Shown here: piece after piece, positions 16,289 to 25,323 of the stretch | Layout: each line of letters opens with the position of its first letter | Numbering within the stretch: position 1 is the first letter of the stretch | NCBI GenBank assembly: GCA_001798605.1 | Contig: MGST01000223.1 | Span: 1-37,304, forward strand | Direction of reading: 5' to 3' | DNA from: Deltaproteobacteria bacterium RIFOXYA12_FULL_58_15 | GTDB lineage: Bacteria; Myxococcota; XYA12-FULL-58-9 | Length of the DNA: 37,304 bases | Position numbers and translations under genes: made by a program | Notes under the pieces: generated by a model | Databases searched by the model: none | Seen by the model: only the letters and a program-made list of their open reading frames with translations | Told to the model about the DNA's origin: nothing

Positions 16289-16319
16289 GCCTCTCGAGAC
16301 GGCCCCTGCAGGTGCCCGT

Positions 16320-17534
16320 TCACTCGAGAACAAATACGTAACCAAGGTGAAGTGCAGCCGCCGCCAGTGTCGGTTCGGCAACGTCGTCAAATTCTCCGAG
16401 GTCGATACCCACCTCGCGGTAACGAATTTCTGCAATGACACCGCCCGGCCCCAAGGGCAGATAGGCTCCCAGTGCAAATGACACCCCCAGTGCGACATCA
16501 GTATGCTGCATGGGTGGATTGCTGAACGCTTGGATCTCGGTCTGCGAAATGTCTGCCGCCAACCCGACTGCCGCATAGGGCATGAGCAAAGCTCCCACGT
16601 CCAGTCGAAGGCGTGCTCCGAGCTCCAGAGGAAAGACTTGAGAATTCTGAATCAGCTCGGTTTGGCCGCGACCTGGAATCAATACCTCGCCTTGCTGCTT
16701 CATTGGGCTCCACCCGGCTTCGACGTAGGCGCTCAAATCCAGCCCGATGCTTGCGAGTTGGAGATCACTCGGTACGCCCAATGTCGACAGTGGCAAATCA
16801 ATCAACAGTCCGACAAAGAATCCTGCCTGGAGGTCTCCGCGCGGCAGGACGCCGCCAATTTTCGGTCCGAGCCGCAAGATGTCTCGAGAATCGGTTCTTG
16901 TTACCCCCGGCCCATCAACCGCAACATGCACGGTCGAAACCGACGTCTCGCCAACGGTGGTAGCCCGTATCTCCTCCATTGCCGACGAGGACCGTATGTC
17001 TGTGAGCTCGATCTTCTGCGCCTCCGATGTTGGTTCGGGTGTTGTGGGCGCAGGCAGTTCGGGTGTTGTGGGCGCAGGCGGATCCAGCGTTGCCTTGGGG
17101 GCCAAAGTCAGTCCTGCTAACACCACACACCCTGAGCGCTTGGCTCCAAGCTCCAACTGCAAACGGTGTTCACCCGGCTCCACCATCACGTGGATCCTGC
17201 CAAGTGGACGGCTCGGCATCAGCAGCGAGGCCGGTTCATAGGTGATGTCTTTGCCACGCTTGGGCCTGAGGCGATGAACCTTCTTATTGCCGTCGAGGGT
17301 GGCAGTGAGCTTGACGGGTTTGGGACGACTGGGCCTTTTGGTCAAGTCCACACGCAACTCAATTTCAATCTTTGCCGGTCCTTGAACGACGAAAGTCTCG
17401 CTCGGTACCAAGGCATGGCAAGCGACCGAAGTGCCGTGGTCGACAATTGTCCGGGCTGCTTGATCGCTCGCAACCGCGAAGGTCCCAGAGCCCAGAGCCG
17501 CGCAGCTCACCAAAGCCAAAGTGAGAGTCGACAT
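16320..17534 (-). CDS. Putative outer-membrane beta-barrel-like protein
   Basis: The protein has 404 residues. The start at 17534 has AAGGGGG upstream and a signal peptide ending near 'FAVAS|DQA'; the longer frame overlaps the preceding gene. Residues ~25-145 are a beta-rich domain with basic stretches ('KRPSRPKPVKL', 'RPKRGKDI'). A duplicated linker, PAPTTPEL then PAPTTPEP, spans ~152-166. The C-terminal ~190 residues alternate polar and hydrophobic residues ('LQAGFFVGLLIDLPL', 'LDLSAYVEAGW', 'FALGAYLPLG', 'IAEIRYREVGID', 'LHLGYVFVLE'), as expected for an 8- or 10-stranded barrel. It lies 11 bp after an Ig lipoprotein gene. No specific family was recognised. Confidence 0.65.
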   Translation of the reverse strand: MSTLTLALVSCAALGSGTFAVASDQAARTIVDHGTSVACHALVPSETFVVQGPAKIEIELRVDLTKRPSRPKPVKLTATLDGNKKVHRLRPKRGKDITYEPASLLMPSRPLGRIHVMVEPGEHRLQLELGAKRSGCVVLAGLTLAPKATLDPPAPTTPELPAPTTPEPTSEAQKIELTDIRSSSAMEEIRATTVGETSVSTVHVAVDGPGVTRTDSRDILRLGPKIGGVLPRGDLQAGFFVGLLIDLPLSTLGVPSDLQLASIGLDLSAYVEAGWSPMKQQGEVLIPGRGQTELIQNSQVFPLELGARLRLDVGALLMPYAAVGLAADISQTEIQAFSNPPMQHTDVALGVSFALGAYLPLGPGGVIAEIRYREVGIDLGEFDDVAEPTLAAAALHLGYVFVLE

Positions 17535-17545
17535 GGAATCCCCCT

Positions 17546-20500
17546 TTAGAAGCAGTCGTCGATTGCTGCTGTCCGTCCAATTCTGACGACCGCTTGAAAA
17601 TCGGAATCCACAGCCACCAGTGACCAATTTGCCGGGTCTGCAGCGGTGTTGTCCAACGCAAGGCCCCGTAATCGGCTAAAGCCGGTCACCATGGGGACTC
17701 CGCCTTCGAGTGACGCGCCGACTTGGTTGTCTATATCGGTATAGGCGAGCAGTTCTTCGCTTTGCGCGTTGTTTGCGCGTGTTGTCGCAATCAAACAGTC
17801 ACCACCACCGGCGACGTCACCCGGCACGTAGACGATTCCGTAGGGCTGGTCCAGACAGCCCGAGTTGTTGCAGTTGTCGCGTTTTACGGTCCACCAGCGA
17901 TCCCGACCACTGTCATAGCCGTGCAGAACGCCGTCCCAGTTGTTGTTGGCGTCGTCGGTGACAAACAGGAACATTCGTTGTGCCCTGGTGTCGTCTGCTG
18001 TCGCTTCGGCACCCGTCATACGCAGGGCCGCGGCGACATTGACGAGATTTCCATCGACGTTGGGCACACCGTAGGTGTGCAGAACTCCCATCCCAACACT
18101 GGGCGGCGTTTGGACCTCCAGGACCTCGTCATTGTTTCTGTCGACGACAAAAAGAACACCAGCGTCCTCGCCAAGGTCGACGTCGTTTGTGCCCCAGTTT
18201 CCATCTGACGAGCGGATGGCCACTGGAAGTTGGTTGGTTGGGGCGGGGCTGCGACCAATCTCATCGGCAACGAGAAACACGCAGGCGTTGTTGGTCGCAA
18301 AACAGTTGTTGCCCGTGAATGCGCTCATGCCGGTGGTGGCCCGGACTGTATTGAAGTGGGAAGCAACTTCCAGGGCCTGCTGCGCAACTGAACCCGCACG
18401 AGCAATGCAGGCATTACGGGTGAGGCCGGCAAGAGCTCCGCCTCCACCACAGTTGTTGTTGGCACCGCAGTTCGAGGACAACTGAAGCACGTAGGTGTCT
18501 GCACGAGTACCCGTTGGATTATCGACCGCGCCTATTTGGATGCTCAGACAACTGTTGTCCTCAAGAATTTGAGGTATTTCCCAACCGCCGCGGCCTGGAA
18601 TGGCCCCGAGGGTTGCCATTCCTTCAGGGTCGAAGCCGTTGCCTTGGTCGGGCAAGAACAGGGCCGGTGTGGTTCCGGGCAGTCCAGACCAAATCTCGTC
18701 AACGCCGTTTCTCGAGGGTATGTACTCGTCGATGCCCAAGTAGAGGTTGCCGGTGCCATCAAATGCGATGGTGCTGGCACGATAGGGATAGAGATCAATC
18801 GAGGTCGTGATGGTGCCGTTGGCGTCATCGACCTGGTAAACGAGGGGGATGCTGTTGCTGAGGTTCACGCCGAAAACACTGCCGTCGGGTGCGACTGCTA
18901 CATCGCGGATCCCCGCGAGATAGTCACCGCTGGCGAGGACGTCGATATTCCGCTCTGCAGAAGAGTCGAGGTCGAGGCGAACCCGGATGTAGGCAGGAGC
19001 AGAGTTGGCCATGTTTGCCGCCGCGTCAATCGCCTGGCCGACGACGGTTACGTCGCCGAGCCAATCGGGATTGACGTTGAGGCTGAAGGTGATCACGAGA
19101 TCGGTCTCAGCGGTGTATTGACCGTCGCCGATGAAAATGAAGTCTTCACTGGAGACCCCCGAGCCAAAGGCTTTGTAGGCGAGTTGGGTGAGGCTCAGGT
19201 TGTCCCTCGCGGTCAGCTCGAGGACGGCGAAAGTATTGCGACGCAAGATCAAAGCCGGCAGAGTGCGAGTGGCGCAGTCAGACAGGTCGGCTTGGTCGGT
19301 TGTCAAACCCGTTGCGGGACAAACGGCGAAGCCATTGATGCGGGTGATGGCTACACTGGGAGGCTCGAGGTCGGGGATGTCCTCTACCAGAATATACTCG
19401 AAATCACTTGCCGACGGGTTGGCGCCGTCATTGAACGTGGCGGTGACAATGTAGACACCCGACCGCGTGATGGTGAACTCGTTGCCGTCTTGTGTCCATT
19501 CGCCATTGTTGATCGGATTTTGGGGAACGATCGTGAATGTTGGTGCTGGCGACCACAATACATTGCCGTAGATGTCTCGGACGACGGTGAGAGCCAAGGT
19601 CGTGTTGTTGACCGCCATGCGGGTGAGACTCAAGGTCAAGTCGACAGAGCGTGACCCCGAGGCCGCTGCCACATCTAGGTCCAAGCCGTCGGTGGTGCCC
19701 GAACCGGCAATGCGAGCATTGATGGTGTAGCTGCCGACTTTGGTCATTCCAAGGATGTTGCCGCTGCCCGAAATGCCATCGTCCATCACGACTGCACCGG
19801 GATGATTGACGGTGACCAGGATCTGTCCTTCGGCGATGTTTCCGAATGCGTCTGCGGTCGCATAGTCGTAGGTGACATCTTCCCCTGCCTCGACGGTCCC
19901 GTCTGTGGCACTGCCGCTCATCTCCAATTGCGTGAAAGTGGTCGCGCGTCCGGCGATGATCTCAAAGGTGCGATCGTCAGAAAGCTCTCCTGATGTGGCT
20001 GTAACCACCGCATTGTCTGCGACAGCCGTGAGTCCGGAAAAGGTGGTTCGAGCTACGCCGCTGGTGTTGGTCTGGACCGTCTGCGTAGCAGCAGAGGCAT
20101 CGAGGCCGGGCACGCCGCTGATTGTCAAAACGACGTCGAAACCAGAAAGATCGGTGATCTCGTCGTTGGTGGTGCGCACGGTCGCCAGGATCTCCCCTTC
20201 GTCCGCGGTGATTTGATCCTTGGAAAGCTCCAGAATCAAACCTTCCGGGTGGGGCTCCTCGTAGGCGACCTCCACCGTCAAGGCGTCACTGACATTGCCG
20301 GCACTATCTACTGCAGTGAGTGTGAGACTGGTTGTTGCTTGCAGCCCGCCGACGGGAATGGTGGTCGTCAGGCCCACATCGGCGCGAAACTCCGCCGTGA
20401 ATGGATCGGCGATGACCTCGACGTTCTCCAGACCGCCAGTGATTCGCACCGTCGCACCGTATTCTGCAGACCCTGTCAGAGTCTGGACGGGCAAGCTCGT

Positions 20501-20665
20501 TGGGGTTGTCACCGGATTCAAATTGGGTGGTGGAGGCGCTGTCTCATCTTTTTCGGTGCAACCGGTACCCAGCAAAAGCAGAAACGAGAATCGCGCAGCG
20601 TAGAAACACCAGCTAGGGACTGCGAGAGATGCTCTCGCTGAGGGAAGGCTCATTTGCTGTATCAT
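17546..20665 (-). CDS. Large lipoprotein with Ig-like (invasin-type) domains and NHL-like region
   Basis: The protein has 1039 residues. AAGGAG lies 9 bases before the ATG at 20665. The signal peptide ends in LGTGC (Cys36), and a Pro-rich stretch follows. Residues ~60-130 form a bacterial Ig unit ('GATVRITGG', 'TAVDSAGNVSDALTVEV'). Residues ~135-330 include invasin-like Big_1-type units ('LELSKDQITADEGEILATV', 'ADAFGNIAEGQI'). Further Ig-like units run to ~570. Beyond ~575 'IRDVAVAPDGSVFGVNL' and 'STIAFDGTGNLYLGID' resemble NHL/SBBP propeller blades. A Cys-rich insertion (CGANNNCGGGG) lies near 730. It is likely exposed at the cell surface, with no enzyme motif. It is first of a leftward three-gene run and divergent from the Ig-barrel gene. 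Confidence 0.8.
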   Translation of the reverse strand: MIQQMSLPSARASLAVPSWCFYAARFSFLLLLGTGCTEKDETAPPPPNLNPVTTPTSLPVQTLTGSAEYGATVRITGGLENVEVIADPFTAEFRADVGLTTTIPVGGLQATTSLTLTAVDSAGNVSDALTVEVAYEEPHPEGLILELSKDQITADEGEILATVRTTNDEITDLSGFDVVLTISGVPGLDASAATQTVQTNTSGVARTTFSGLTAVADNAVVTATSGELSDDRTFEIIAGRATTFTQLEMSGSATDGTVEAGEDVTYDYATADAFGNIAEGQILVTVNHPGAVVMDDGISGSGNILGMTKVGSYTINARIAGSGTTDGLDLDVAAASGSRSVDLTLSLTRMAVNNTTLALTVVRDIYGNVLWSPAPTFTIVPQNPINNGEWTQDGNEFTITRSGVYIVTATFNDGANPSASDFEYILVEDIPDLEPPSVAITRINGFAVCPATGLTTDQADLSDCATRTLPALILRRNTFAVLELTARDNLSLTQLAYKAFGSGVSSEDFIFIGDGQYTAETDLVITFSLNVNPDWLGDVTVVGQAIDAAANMANSAPAYIRVRLDLDSSAERNIDVLASGDYLAGIRDVAVAPDGSVFGVNLSNSIPLVYQVDDANGTITTSIDLYPYRASTIAFDGTGNLYLGIDEYIPSRNGVDEIWSGLPGTTPALFLPDQGNGFDPEGMATLGAIPGRGGWEIPQILEDNSCLSIQIGAVDNPTGTRADTYVLQLSSNCGANNNCGGGGALAGLTRNACIARAGSVAQQALEVASHFNTVRATTGMSAFTGNNCFATNNACVFLVADEIGRSPAPTNQLPVAIRSSDGNWGTNDVDLGEDAGVLFVVDRNNDEVLEVQTPPSVGMGVLHTYGVPNVDGNLVNVAAALRMTGAEATADDTRAQRMFLFVTDDANNNWDGVLHGYDSGRDRWWTVKRDNCNNSGCLDQPYGIVYVPGDVAGGGDCLIATTRANNAQSEELLAYTDIDNQVGASLEGGVPMVTGFSRLRGLALDNTAADPANWSLVAVDSDFQAVVRIGRTAAIDDCF

Positions 20666-20785
20666 CCTCGAACTCCTTGAAGATCTGGTGAGTTGTGTTT
20701 TGTCTCCTGGTTGAGTGTAAGACCGCCCAGAAAGGTAACGGACGAAGAAAGAAATATGTGCACTGTCGAGCTAGCGGCTCTACAT

Positions 20786-20815
20786 TAACAACCTTAGACG
20801 TAACAACCATAGACG
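20786..20815. repeat. Two tandem 15-bp units in the divergent promoter region
   Basis: TAACAACCTTAGACG (20786-20800) is followed directly by TAACAACCATAGACG (20801-20815), 14 of 15 identical. They sit in the 187-bp space between the divergent starts at 20665 and 20853. They have the same unit length as the triplet at 6641-6685, and the first six bases of both units fit TRACAA. Confidence 0.85.
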
Positions 20816-20852
20816 TGCGTTTATCAGTTCCCCTGCGAGGCAGGACCCTTTG

Positions 20853-22862
20853 ATGTTTACAGTCGCCGTAGCATCCTTGGTGGTTTGCACCTACGCGGGC
20901 ATTGCGCTGCATGTTGAGCCTACTTCGTTGATTGTCGACGATGGTGAGTCAGCGCGACTGGTCATTGAGGCGGGAGATGTGGCGATAGAAGATCTTCAGC
21001 TTCAGGTGGAGCTCGGCAAGGTCACCCCGCTGCGCCGGACATCCACCGATGCCTTCGAGGCCTCGTGGAGTTTGCCCGATGACCTCCAACCGCGCCAAGT
21101 GGCGGCGGCAGTCGTTAACACCAAGACGCGCAGTGCGACATTCACAACTTTGCGCGCATTCCGCCGAGCACGATTTCGAGTTCATGGCCAACCGGCGGCT
21201 GATGTGAAAATTATGTTTGGTGCGGAGGTCGTGACGGAGACAATCATCCCCGCGGGAGGTGATGCAGTTTTGTCGGTGCCCGTACCACCAGGGGCGCAAT
21301 TTGCAGTGATTGAGCAGAGGGTGCCATCCCGAGATTTCGTGCAAACAGAGACCCGCGCATTTGATTTGAAGAATGCTTTGCGGGCGTGGATGATCCCATT
21401 GTCTATGACCATCGGAGAGCAGCAAAGCGACAGTACGGCACTGTTTGTCTTCGTCTACACCGACGTGACTCCTCCAGTGCCAAGGCTTCAATCGGCGTTG
21501 GGACCTCAATTGGACGTGAGAGCTTTTGACGACAGAACGTTGAGGTCCGTCAAACTCGGCCCGGATACATACCGCGTCGAGGTGCCGCGGGACTTGGCCA
21601 AGGCCGCGGCGCAGTCGGGAAAGGATTCCCTGGAGATTGTGGCCACCGTCGACCATGAAGGACAGGTGGCATCGGCGAATCTCACCATTAATCTGATTCG
21701 TGGTGTACCCCATAAGGTCACGCTGAGTCGTGACGATGAGACATGGGAGGTAGGCACGTTCGGCGAGTTCGGCGTAGAGGTTGTGGACATCTGGCACCTG
21801 GGGGTTGAAGGTGTGCGCCTGCAGTTGTTGAGAACCGCGAGCGATGGACTTGCGCTCGTGCCGGAGCAATTCCTCGAAGATGCGGGGGACGGACGTTATC
21901 GTCTGTTGGCCCGGGCGCCGCAGGAAATTCCATCGGAGAACCCTGCCGGATTCGCGGTTCGCATCGAGCCCGGTGGACTGTTGAGCAACGCGACTGAAGT
22001 ATTGTTGACGAGTGGACCGCCGGAACACGTCGTTCTCTCCCGCGAGCGTTCGAACGAACACCAGGTTGTCCGTTCAAACGAACACCAAGTTGTCATTGTC
22101 GTTGAGGTTGTTGATCGGCACGGCAATTCGGCGATCGCTGACCGACTCATTCTGGAGGTCGACGCAGGGACGTTGTCGATTTCAGAAAGCAACCAAGTCC
22201 AACACTGCGTCACCACATGGAGTCCAATGGACCCGCGAGTGTCAGAACGAGTGGATCTGATTGCGCGGATCCCGACATCCCACACAACGGATCATCTTCA
22301 GTTTCGGCACGAAGGAATTGGGCGTGGGTGGCACCTCGCCCCTTTCATTGGGGCTCTGACTGATTTCGGTCGGCTCCAATCATTGGCCGGGGGAATCTCT
22401 TTGTCCTACGCGCTTTCGGGAAGTTGGGAGCAATGGGCTCTTATGGCAGAGTTTTGGGCTGGCTGGACGCGTCGCGACGAACAAATATCCTGGATCGGTG
22501 TGGCACAGTCCACCCCTGTTGAACGATCGGTGTGGCTGTTCCCCGTTTCACTAGGGGCAAAACACGCTTGGTATCCAAATCCAGATTGGGAGGTAAGTTT
22601 GGCGTTGGGCTCTGGGGTCTTGTTCACTCAGGCTTCGATCAACGGTTCGGACCAGGGGCCGATCACGACATCCAGTGCAGAACAACTTGGTATTGATTGG
22701 CTGTTTCAACTCTCGATGACAGTTGCACGTCGACTCGGCCCCGGACAGATCGAGCTGCAGCTCAGAGCGTTGGATGCAGTGACGGCCAGTGGGGCCTGGG
22801 ACAATCGCCCGCGTGCGGTGGGTGGATTTCTCGGTTATGATTTTCAACCTGGTGGAGGATGA
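20853..22862 (+). CDS. Ig-like domain protein with C-terminal outer-membrane-barrel-like region
   Basis: The protein has 669 residues. The start is taken at ATG 20853 (a TTG lies just before it), with AGGA about 8 bases upstream. A short signal peptide (FTVAVASLVVCTYAGIA) is followed by beta-rich segments to ~270. Two invasin-like units follow ('VTLSRDDETWEVGTFGEF', then 'EHVVLSRE...VVDRHGNS'), about residues 275-470. The last ~175 residues show alternating strands with aromatic girdles ('GGISLSYALSG', 'LMAEFWAGWTR', 'VSLALGSGVLF', 'VGGFLGYDF'), suggesting a small barrel that anchors the Ig part. A 24-bp in-frame duplication gives RSNEHQVV twice near residue 400. The stop overlaps the next start. 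Confidence 0.7.
   Translation: MFTVAVASLVVCTYAGIALHVEPTSLIVDDGESARLVIEAGDVAIEDLQLQVELGKVTPLRRTSTDAFEASWSLPDDLQPRQVAAAVVNTKTRSATFTTLRAFRRARFRVHGQPAADVKIMFGAEVVTETIIPAGGDAVLSVPVPPGAQFAVIEQRVPSRDFVQTETRAFDLKNALRAWMIPLSMTIGEQQSDSTALFVFVYTDVTPPVPRLQSALGPQLDVRAFDDRTLRSVKLGPDTYRVEVPRDLAKAAAQSGKDSLEIVATVDHEGQVASANLTINLIRGVPHKVTLSRDDETWEVGTFGEFGVEVVDIWHLGVEGVRLQLLRTASDGLALVPEQFLEDAGDGRYRLLARAPQEIPSENPAGFAVRIEPGGLLSNATEVLLTSGPPEHVVLSRERSNEHQVVRSNEHQVVIVVEVVDRHGNSAIADRLILEVDAGTLSISESNQVQHCVTTWSPMDPRVSERVDLIARIPTSHTTDHLQFRHEGIGRGWHLAPFIGALTDFGRLQSLAGGISLSYALSGSWEQWALMAEFWAGWTRRDEQISWIGVAQSTPVERSVWLFPVSLGAKHAWYPNPDWEVSLALGSGVLFTQASINGSDQGPITTSSAEQLGIDWLFQLSMTVARRLGPGQIELQLRALDAVTASGAWDNRPRAVGGFLGYDFQPGGG
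22047..22094 (+). repeat. In-frame 24-bp tandem duplication (RSNEHQVV x2)
   Basis: The 24-bp units at 22047-22070 and 22071-22094 differ at two positions, both synonymous, so both encode RSNEHQVV. The duplication sits in a predicted loop or strand between 'VVLSRE' and 'VVDRHGNS' of an invasin-like domain and lengthens it by eight residues. Confidence 0.9.
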
Positions 22863-24571
22863 TGCTCACTAAAACAGGGACACTGTGCGCGCTCGTCATG
22901 GTCGCTGGGTGCCGATTCGCAGACGGCGACAGTCTGGGAATCGCAGAAGTCTTTCCTGGTAGCGGGCCTGTGGGAGAAGACGTGCCCGTCGATATTCGAG
23001 GCCATGGTTTTCAAATCGTGCCCGATCCAGCATACGACGTCGAGACGTCGCAGCTCGCGCCGAGATTCGAAGCTCGCCTAAACGGTATCCCCCTCGAGGA
23101 GGTGCGTTGGATCAACGAGAAACAGCTGTCAGCCATCGTTCCCGCCACAACGCCCGCAGGACGCTACGATTTGGTGGTTGTGTGCCCCGGTGGCCGGTCA
23201 ACCCACCTCCATGGTGCATTTTCGGTATTGTCGGCGACCGCCGACGGTGGGTCGGGTGGCCAGAGCGGTGACCACGATGGTGATGGCGGGGGTGATGACG
23301 AGGGCGACTCTGGCGGCAACACGGAGGTCCTGACGCTTCGCATTGTCGGGGCCGACAAAGACGTGCTCACCGCCAATGGTATCGACCAGACTGGTCTGAT
23401 GGTACGGCTGCAAGATGCGGCAGGGCTTGGCGTCGCCGGCGAGACTGTCTCCTTCACCTCCCCAGACGGTGGCAGCTTCACTGCCGTGGTGGATCTAGGT
23501 GATGGCCGATACTCTGTGCTGTTTACTGCGCCCGACAATGCCGGTGACGGGCTCATCGTGATCACCGCGAGTGTTCAACAATCTCATCAATCGCTGAGTG
23601 ACAGCAAAGAGATTCAATTGGTCCAGGCATGCGACGGTGCAGATTACACCGTGGGCACCTGGTCGGATCTCGCCACCGCTGTTGGGCAAGCAAATGCCGC
23701 CGGCCAACACGTGGAAATATGTGTGGAAGGGGACACAGTGATTCAGACAGGGGTGCCTTTGACCATCAACAACTCCTATGGCGTGTTCCTAAGAGGAGAG
23801 GCACGTTCTGTTCTCGATGGTCAATTGCTCGACCCAGGCGAAGGCGGATTTTCTCTTGCATCCGACGGCAATGGCATCGCGAATCTCACCTTTGAAAATT
23901 TCCCTGTTGTGGCGGTGAGGATTTCTGGAAATCGCGGAACAGTGATTCGTTCGCGTTTCGTCGCGTGCGCACGGGCAATTGTGGTGGAGGCTGCGGAGAG
24001 CACAATCGGCCCCAATGTGGAGATCCAAGATTCGTCGGTGGCAGGCATCGACATCGCGGGAGAAGATACATTTGTCGTCGGCAGTTTCCTGCACGATCAA
24101 AGTGGCGCACCTGCGATTCGGATCGTCTCCGCACAGAATGCTGTCATCAAATTCAATCGCTTTGCCCGCAATGCGGTGGCGATCGAGGTTCTGGGTGGCG
24201 ACGGTCTATCCGTGATGAACAACACCTTCTGGGGGCAAACGAGTGGCGCGCTTGAACTCGACGCCAATGTCGAGGAGTCCAGGGTGCACAACAACGTTTT
24301 CGCCATGACCGGATCCAATGCCTTAGCGGCACCCTCGGCGGCGTTTTCGGTGGCTCCCACTCACAACGTTTTCTTTGCAAACGCCGGAGACTGTTCGCCC
24401 TGTGTCCTTGGTGCCGACAATCTTCTTGCTGACCCATTGCTGACGGCTCCATTCCAGGACGACTTTCACCCGAGTCTCGACCCCCCGAGTCCCTGCATTG
24501 ATGCTGGCCGGGTTGTGGGGGATTCTTTCCTGGGATTTGCACCGGATATCGGCGCTTACGAAGTGCGTTGA
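22862..24571 (+). CDS. Lipoprotein with IPT/TIG-like, invasin-like and right-handed beta-helix regions
   Basis: The protein has 569 residues. Two adjacent ATGs exist (22859, 22862). The second gives a 3-base gap to GGAGG and overlaps the upstream stop as TGATG, so it is preferred. The signal peptide ends in the good lipobox MVAGC (Cys17). Residues ~28-125 resemble an IPT/TIG domain ('VFPGSGPVGEDVPVDIRG'). An acidic Gly/Asp linker covers ~130-155. Residues ~155-250 are an invasin-like unit ('VRLQDAAGLGVAGETVSF'). From ~265 on, short beta-strand repeats of the pectate-lyase/parallel beta-helix kind run to a Cys-ID-AG segment and a terminal 'DIGAYE', a closing motif common in such proteins. No catalytic residues were identified. 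It is probably surface-exposed. Confidence 0.75.
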   Translation: MLTKTGTLCALVMVAGCRFADGDSLGIAEVFPGSGPVGEDVPVDIRGHGFQIVPDPAYDVETSQLAPRFEARLNGIPLEEVRWINEKQLSAIVPATTPAGRYDLVVVCPGGRSTHLHGAFSVLSATADGGSGGQSGDHDGDGGGDDEGDSGGNTEVLTLRIVGADKDVLTANGIDQTGLMVRLQDAAGLGVAGETVSFTSPDGGSFTAVVDLGDGRYSVLFTAPDNAGDGLIVITASVQQSHQSLSDSKEIQLVQACDGADYTVGTWSDLATAVGQANAAGQHVEICVEGDTVIQTGVPLTINNSYGVFLRGEARSVLDGQLLDPGEGGFSLASDGNGIANLTFENFPVVAVRISGNRGTVIRSRFVACARAIVVEAAESTIGPNVEIQDSSVAGIDIAGEDTFVVGSFLHDQSGAPAIRIVSAQNAVIKFNRFARNAVAIEVLGGDGLSVMNNTFWGQTSGALELDANVEESRVHNNVFAMTGSNALAAPSAAFSVAPTHNVFFANAGDCSPCVLGADNLLADPLLTAPFQDDFHPSLDPPSPCIDAGRVVGDSFLGFAPDIGAYEVR

Positions 24572-24729
24572 GATTACACCGTTTTTCGGCAAACATACAG
24601 GAAGATCCCATTCGGGCTGTGCGTGTAGGTTCCTGCAATCACACAAATGGAAGCATGACGCCGCAAGGGTGAGCATTTTGTTTGTGACCTTTGGGCGACG
24701 TCGTTACATATGAAAGGGAGATGGTGCGA

Positions 24730-25323
24730 ATGCGGGCCCTAGAGCGACACAACGCGAACCTCGGGGCCAACGAGCTCGAGGGCGTGCTGGTTCAGCGTGC
24801 CGTGGGAGAAAGAGATGAGAAGGCGCTCGCCGAGTTGTTTAAGTGCTACCAATCGCGCCTGTTCAATTTTATCGTGCGATTGGTGGGAAGGCGGGAAGAG
24901 GCGGTGGAGTTAACCCAGGATACATTTCTGCAGGCGTTCGTATCCTTTGACCGATTGAAGGATCCGCGATTCTTTCGACCGTGGTTGTATCGCATCGCGC
25001 TCAATATTTCGCGGAACCATCTGCGCCTGGCGGCGCGCCGCGAGCGGCCTTACGAACCGACAGAACATCCTTCGGCCCTTTGGCAACAATCAGCCCGAAC
25101 TCCCCAGGAGCATCTGGAGAACAGCCGAGACGTTGCTTGGGCCAACACCATTTTGAGCAAGCTCTCTGAGAAGGACCGATCGCTGATACTCCTGCGCCGG
25201 GTGGAAGGGATGTCCTACAAGGAACTGAGCCGTGTGTTTCGTGTGCCTGGCCCGGTTCTCAAGATGAGAATGCACCGCGCCCTATTGCGGCTCAACGAGT
25301 TGGTTGAGGAGGAGTTGCAATGA
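24730..25323 (+). CDS. ECF-type RNA polymerase sigma factor
   Basis: About 197 residues from the ATG at 24730; an ATG at 24721 and a TTG at 24691 are in frame, but GGGAG lies 9 bases before 24730 and abuts 24721. Region 2 is seen in 'LFNFIVRLVGRREEAVELTQ' through 'DTFLQAFVSFDRLKD' and 'FRPWLYRIALNISRNHLR'. A variable linker follows. Region 4 reads 'LSEKDRSLILLRRVEGMSYK' then 'ELSRVFRVPGPVLKMRMHRA', the promoter-recognition helix-turn-helix. There is no region 1.1 or 3, as usual for ECF sigmas. The stop overlaps the next start (ATGA), so it is translated with its putative anti-sigma partner. It lies 158 bp after the beta-helix lipoprotein gene; its target promoters are unknown. Confidence 0.9.
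   Translation: MRALERHNANLGANELEGVLVQRAVGERDEKALAELFKCYQSRLFNFIVRLVGRREEAVELTQDTFLQAFVSFDRLKDPRFFRPWLYRIALNISRNHLRLAARRERPYEPTEHPSALWQQSARTPQEHLENSRDVAWANTILSKLSEKDRSLILLRRVEGMSYKELSRVFRVPGPVLKMRMHRALLRLNELVEEELQ

Noticed and set aside
18536..19654. Plus-strand open frame (372 codons) inside the 1039-residue lipoprotein gene
   Set aside because: It is an antisense shadow in G+C-rich sequence; the minus-strand protein has Ig and NHL-like motifs throughout.
20949..22061. Minus-strand open frame (370 codons) opposite the Ig-barrel gene
   Set aside because: Its composition is rich in Arg, His and Cys with no domain; the plus-strand frame has a signal peptide and Ig motifs and is coupled to the next gene.
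24572..24729. Candidate ECF autoregulatory promoter (GGAAC-type) before the sigma gene
   Set aside because: GGAACC occurs only on the opposite strand near 24634, with no suitable -10 partner toward the sigma gene; a TTGTGA/TACATA pair at about 24680-24710 is too weak to call.
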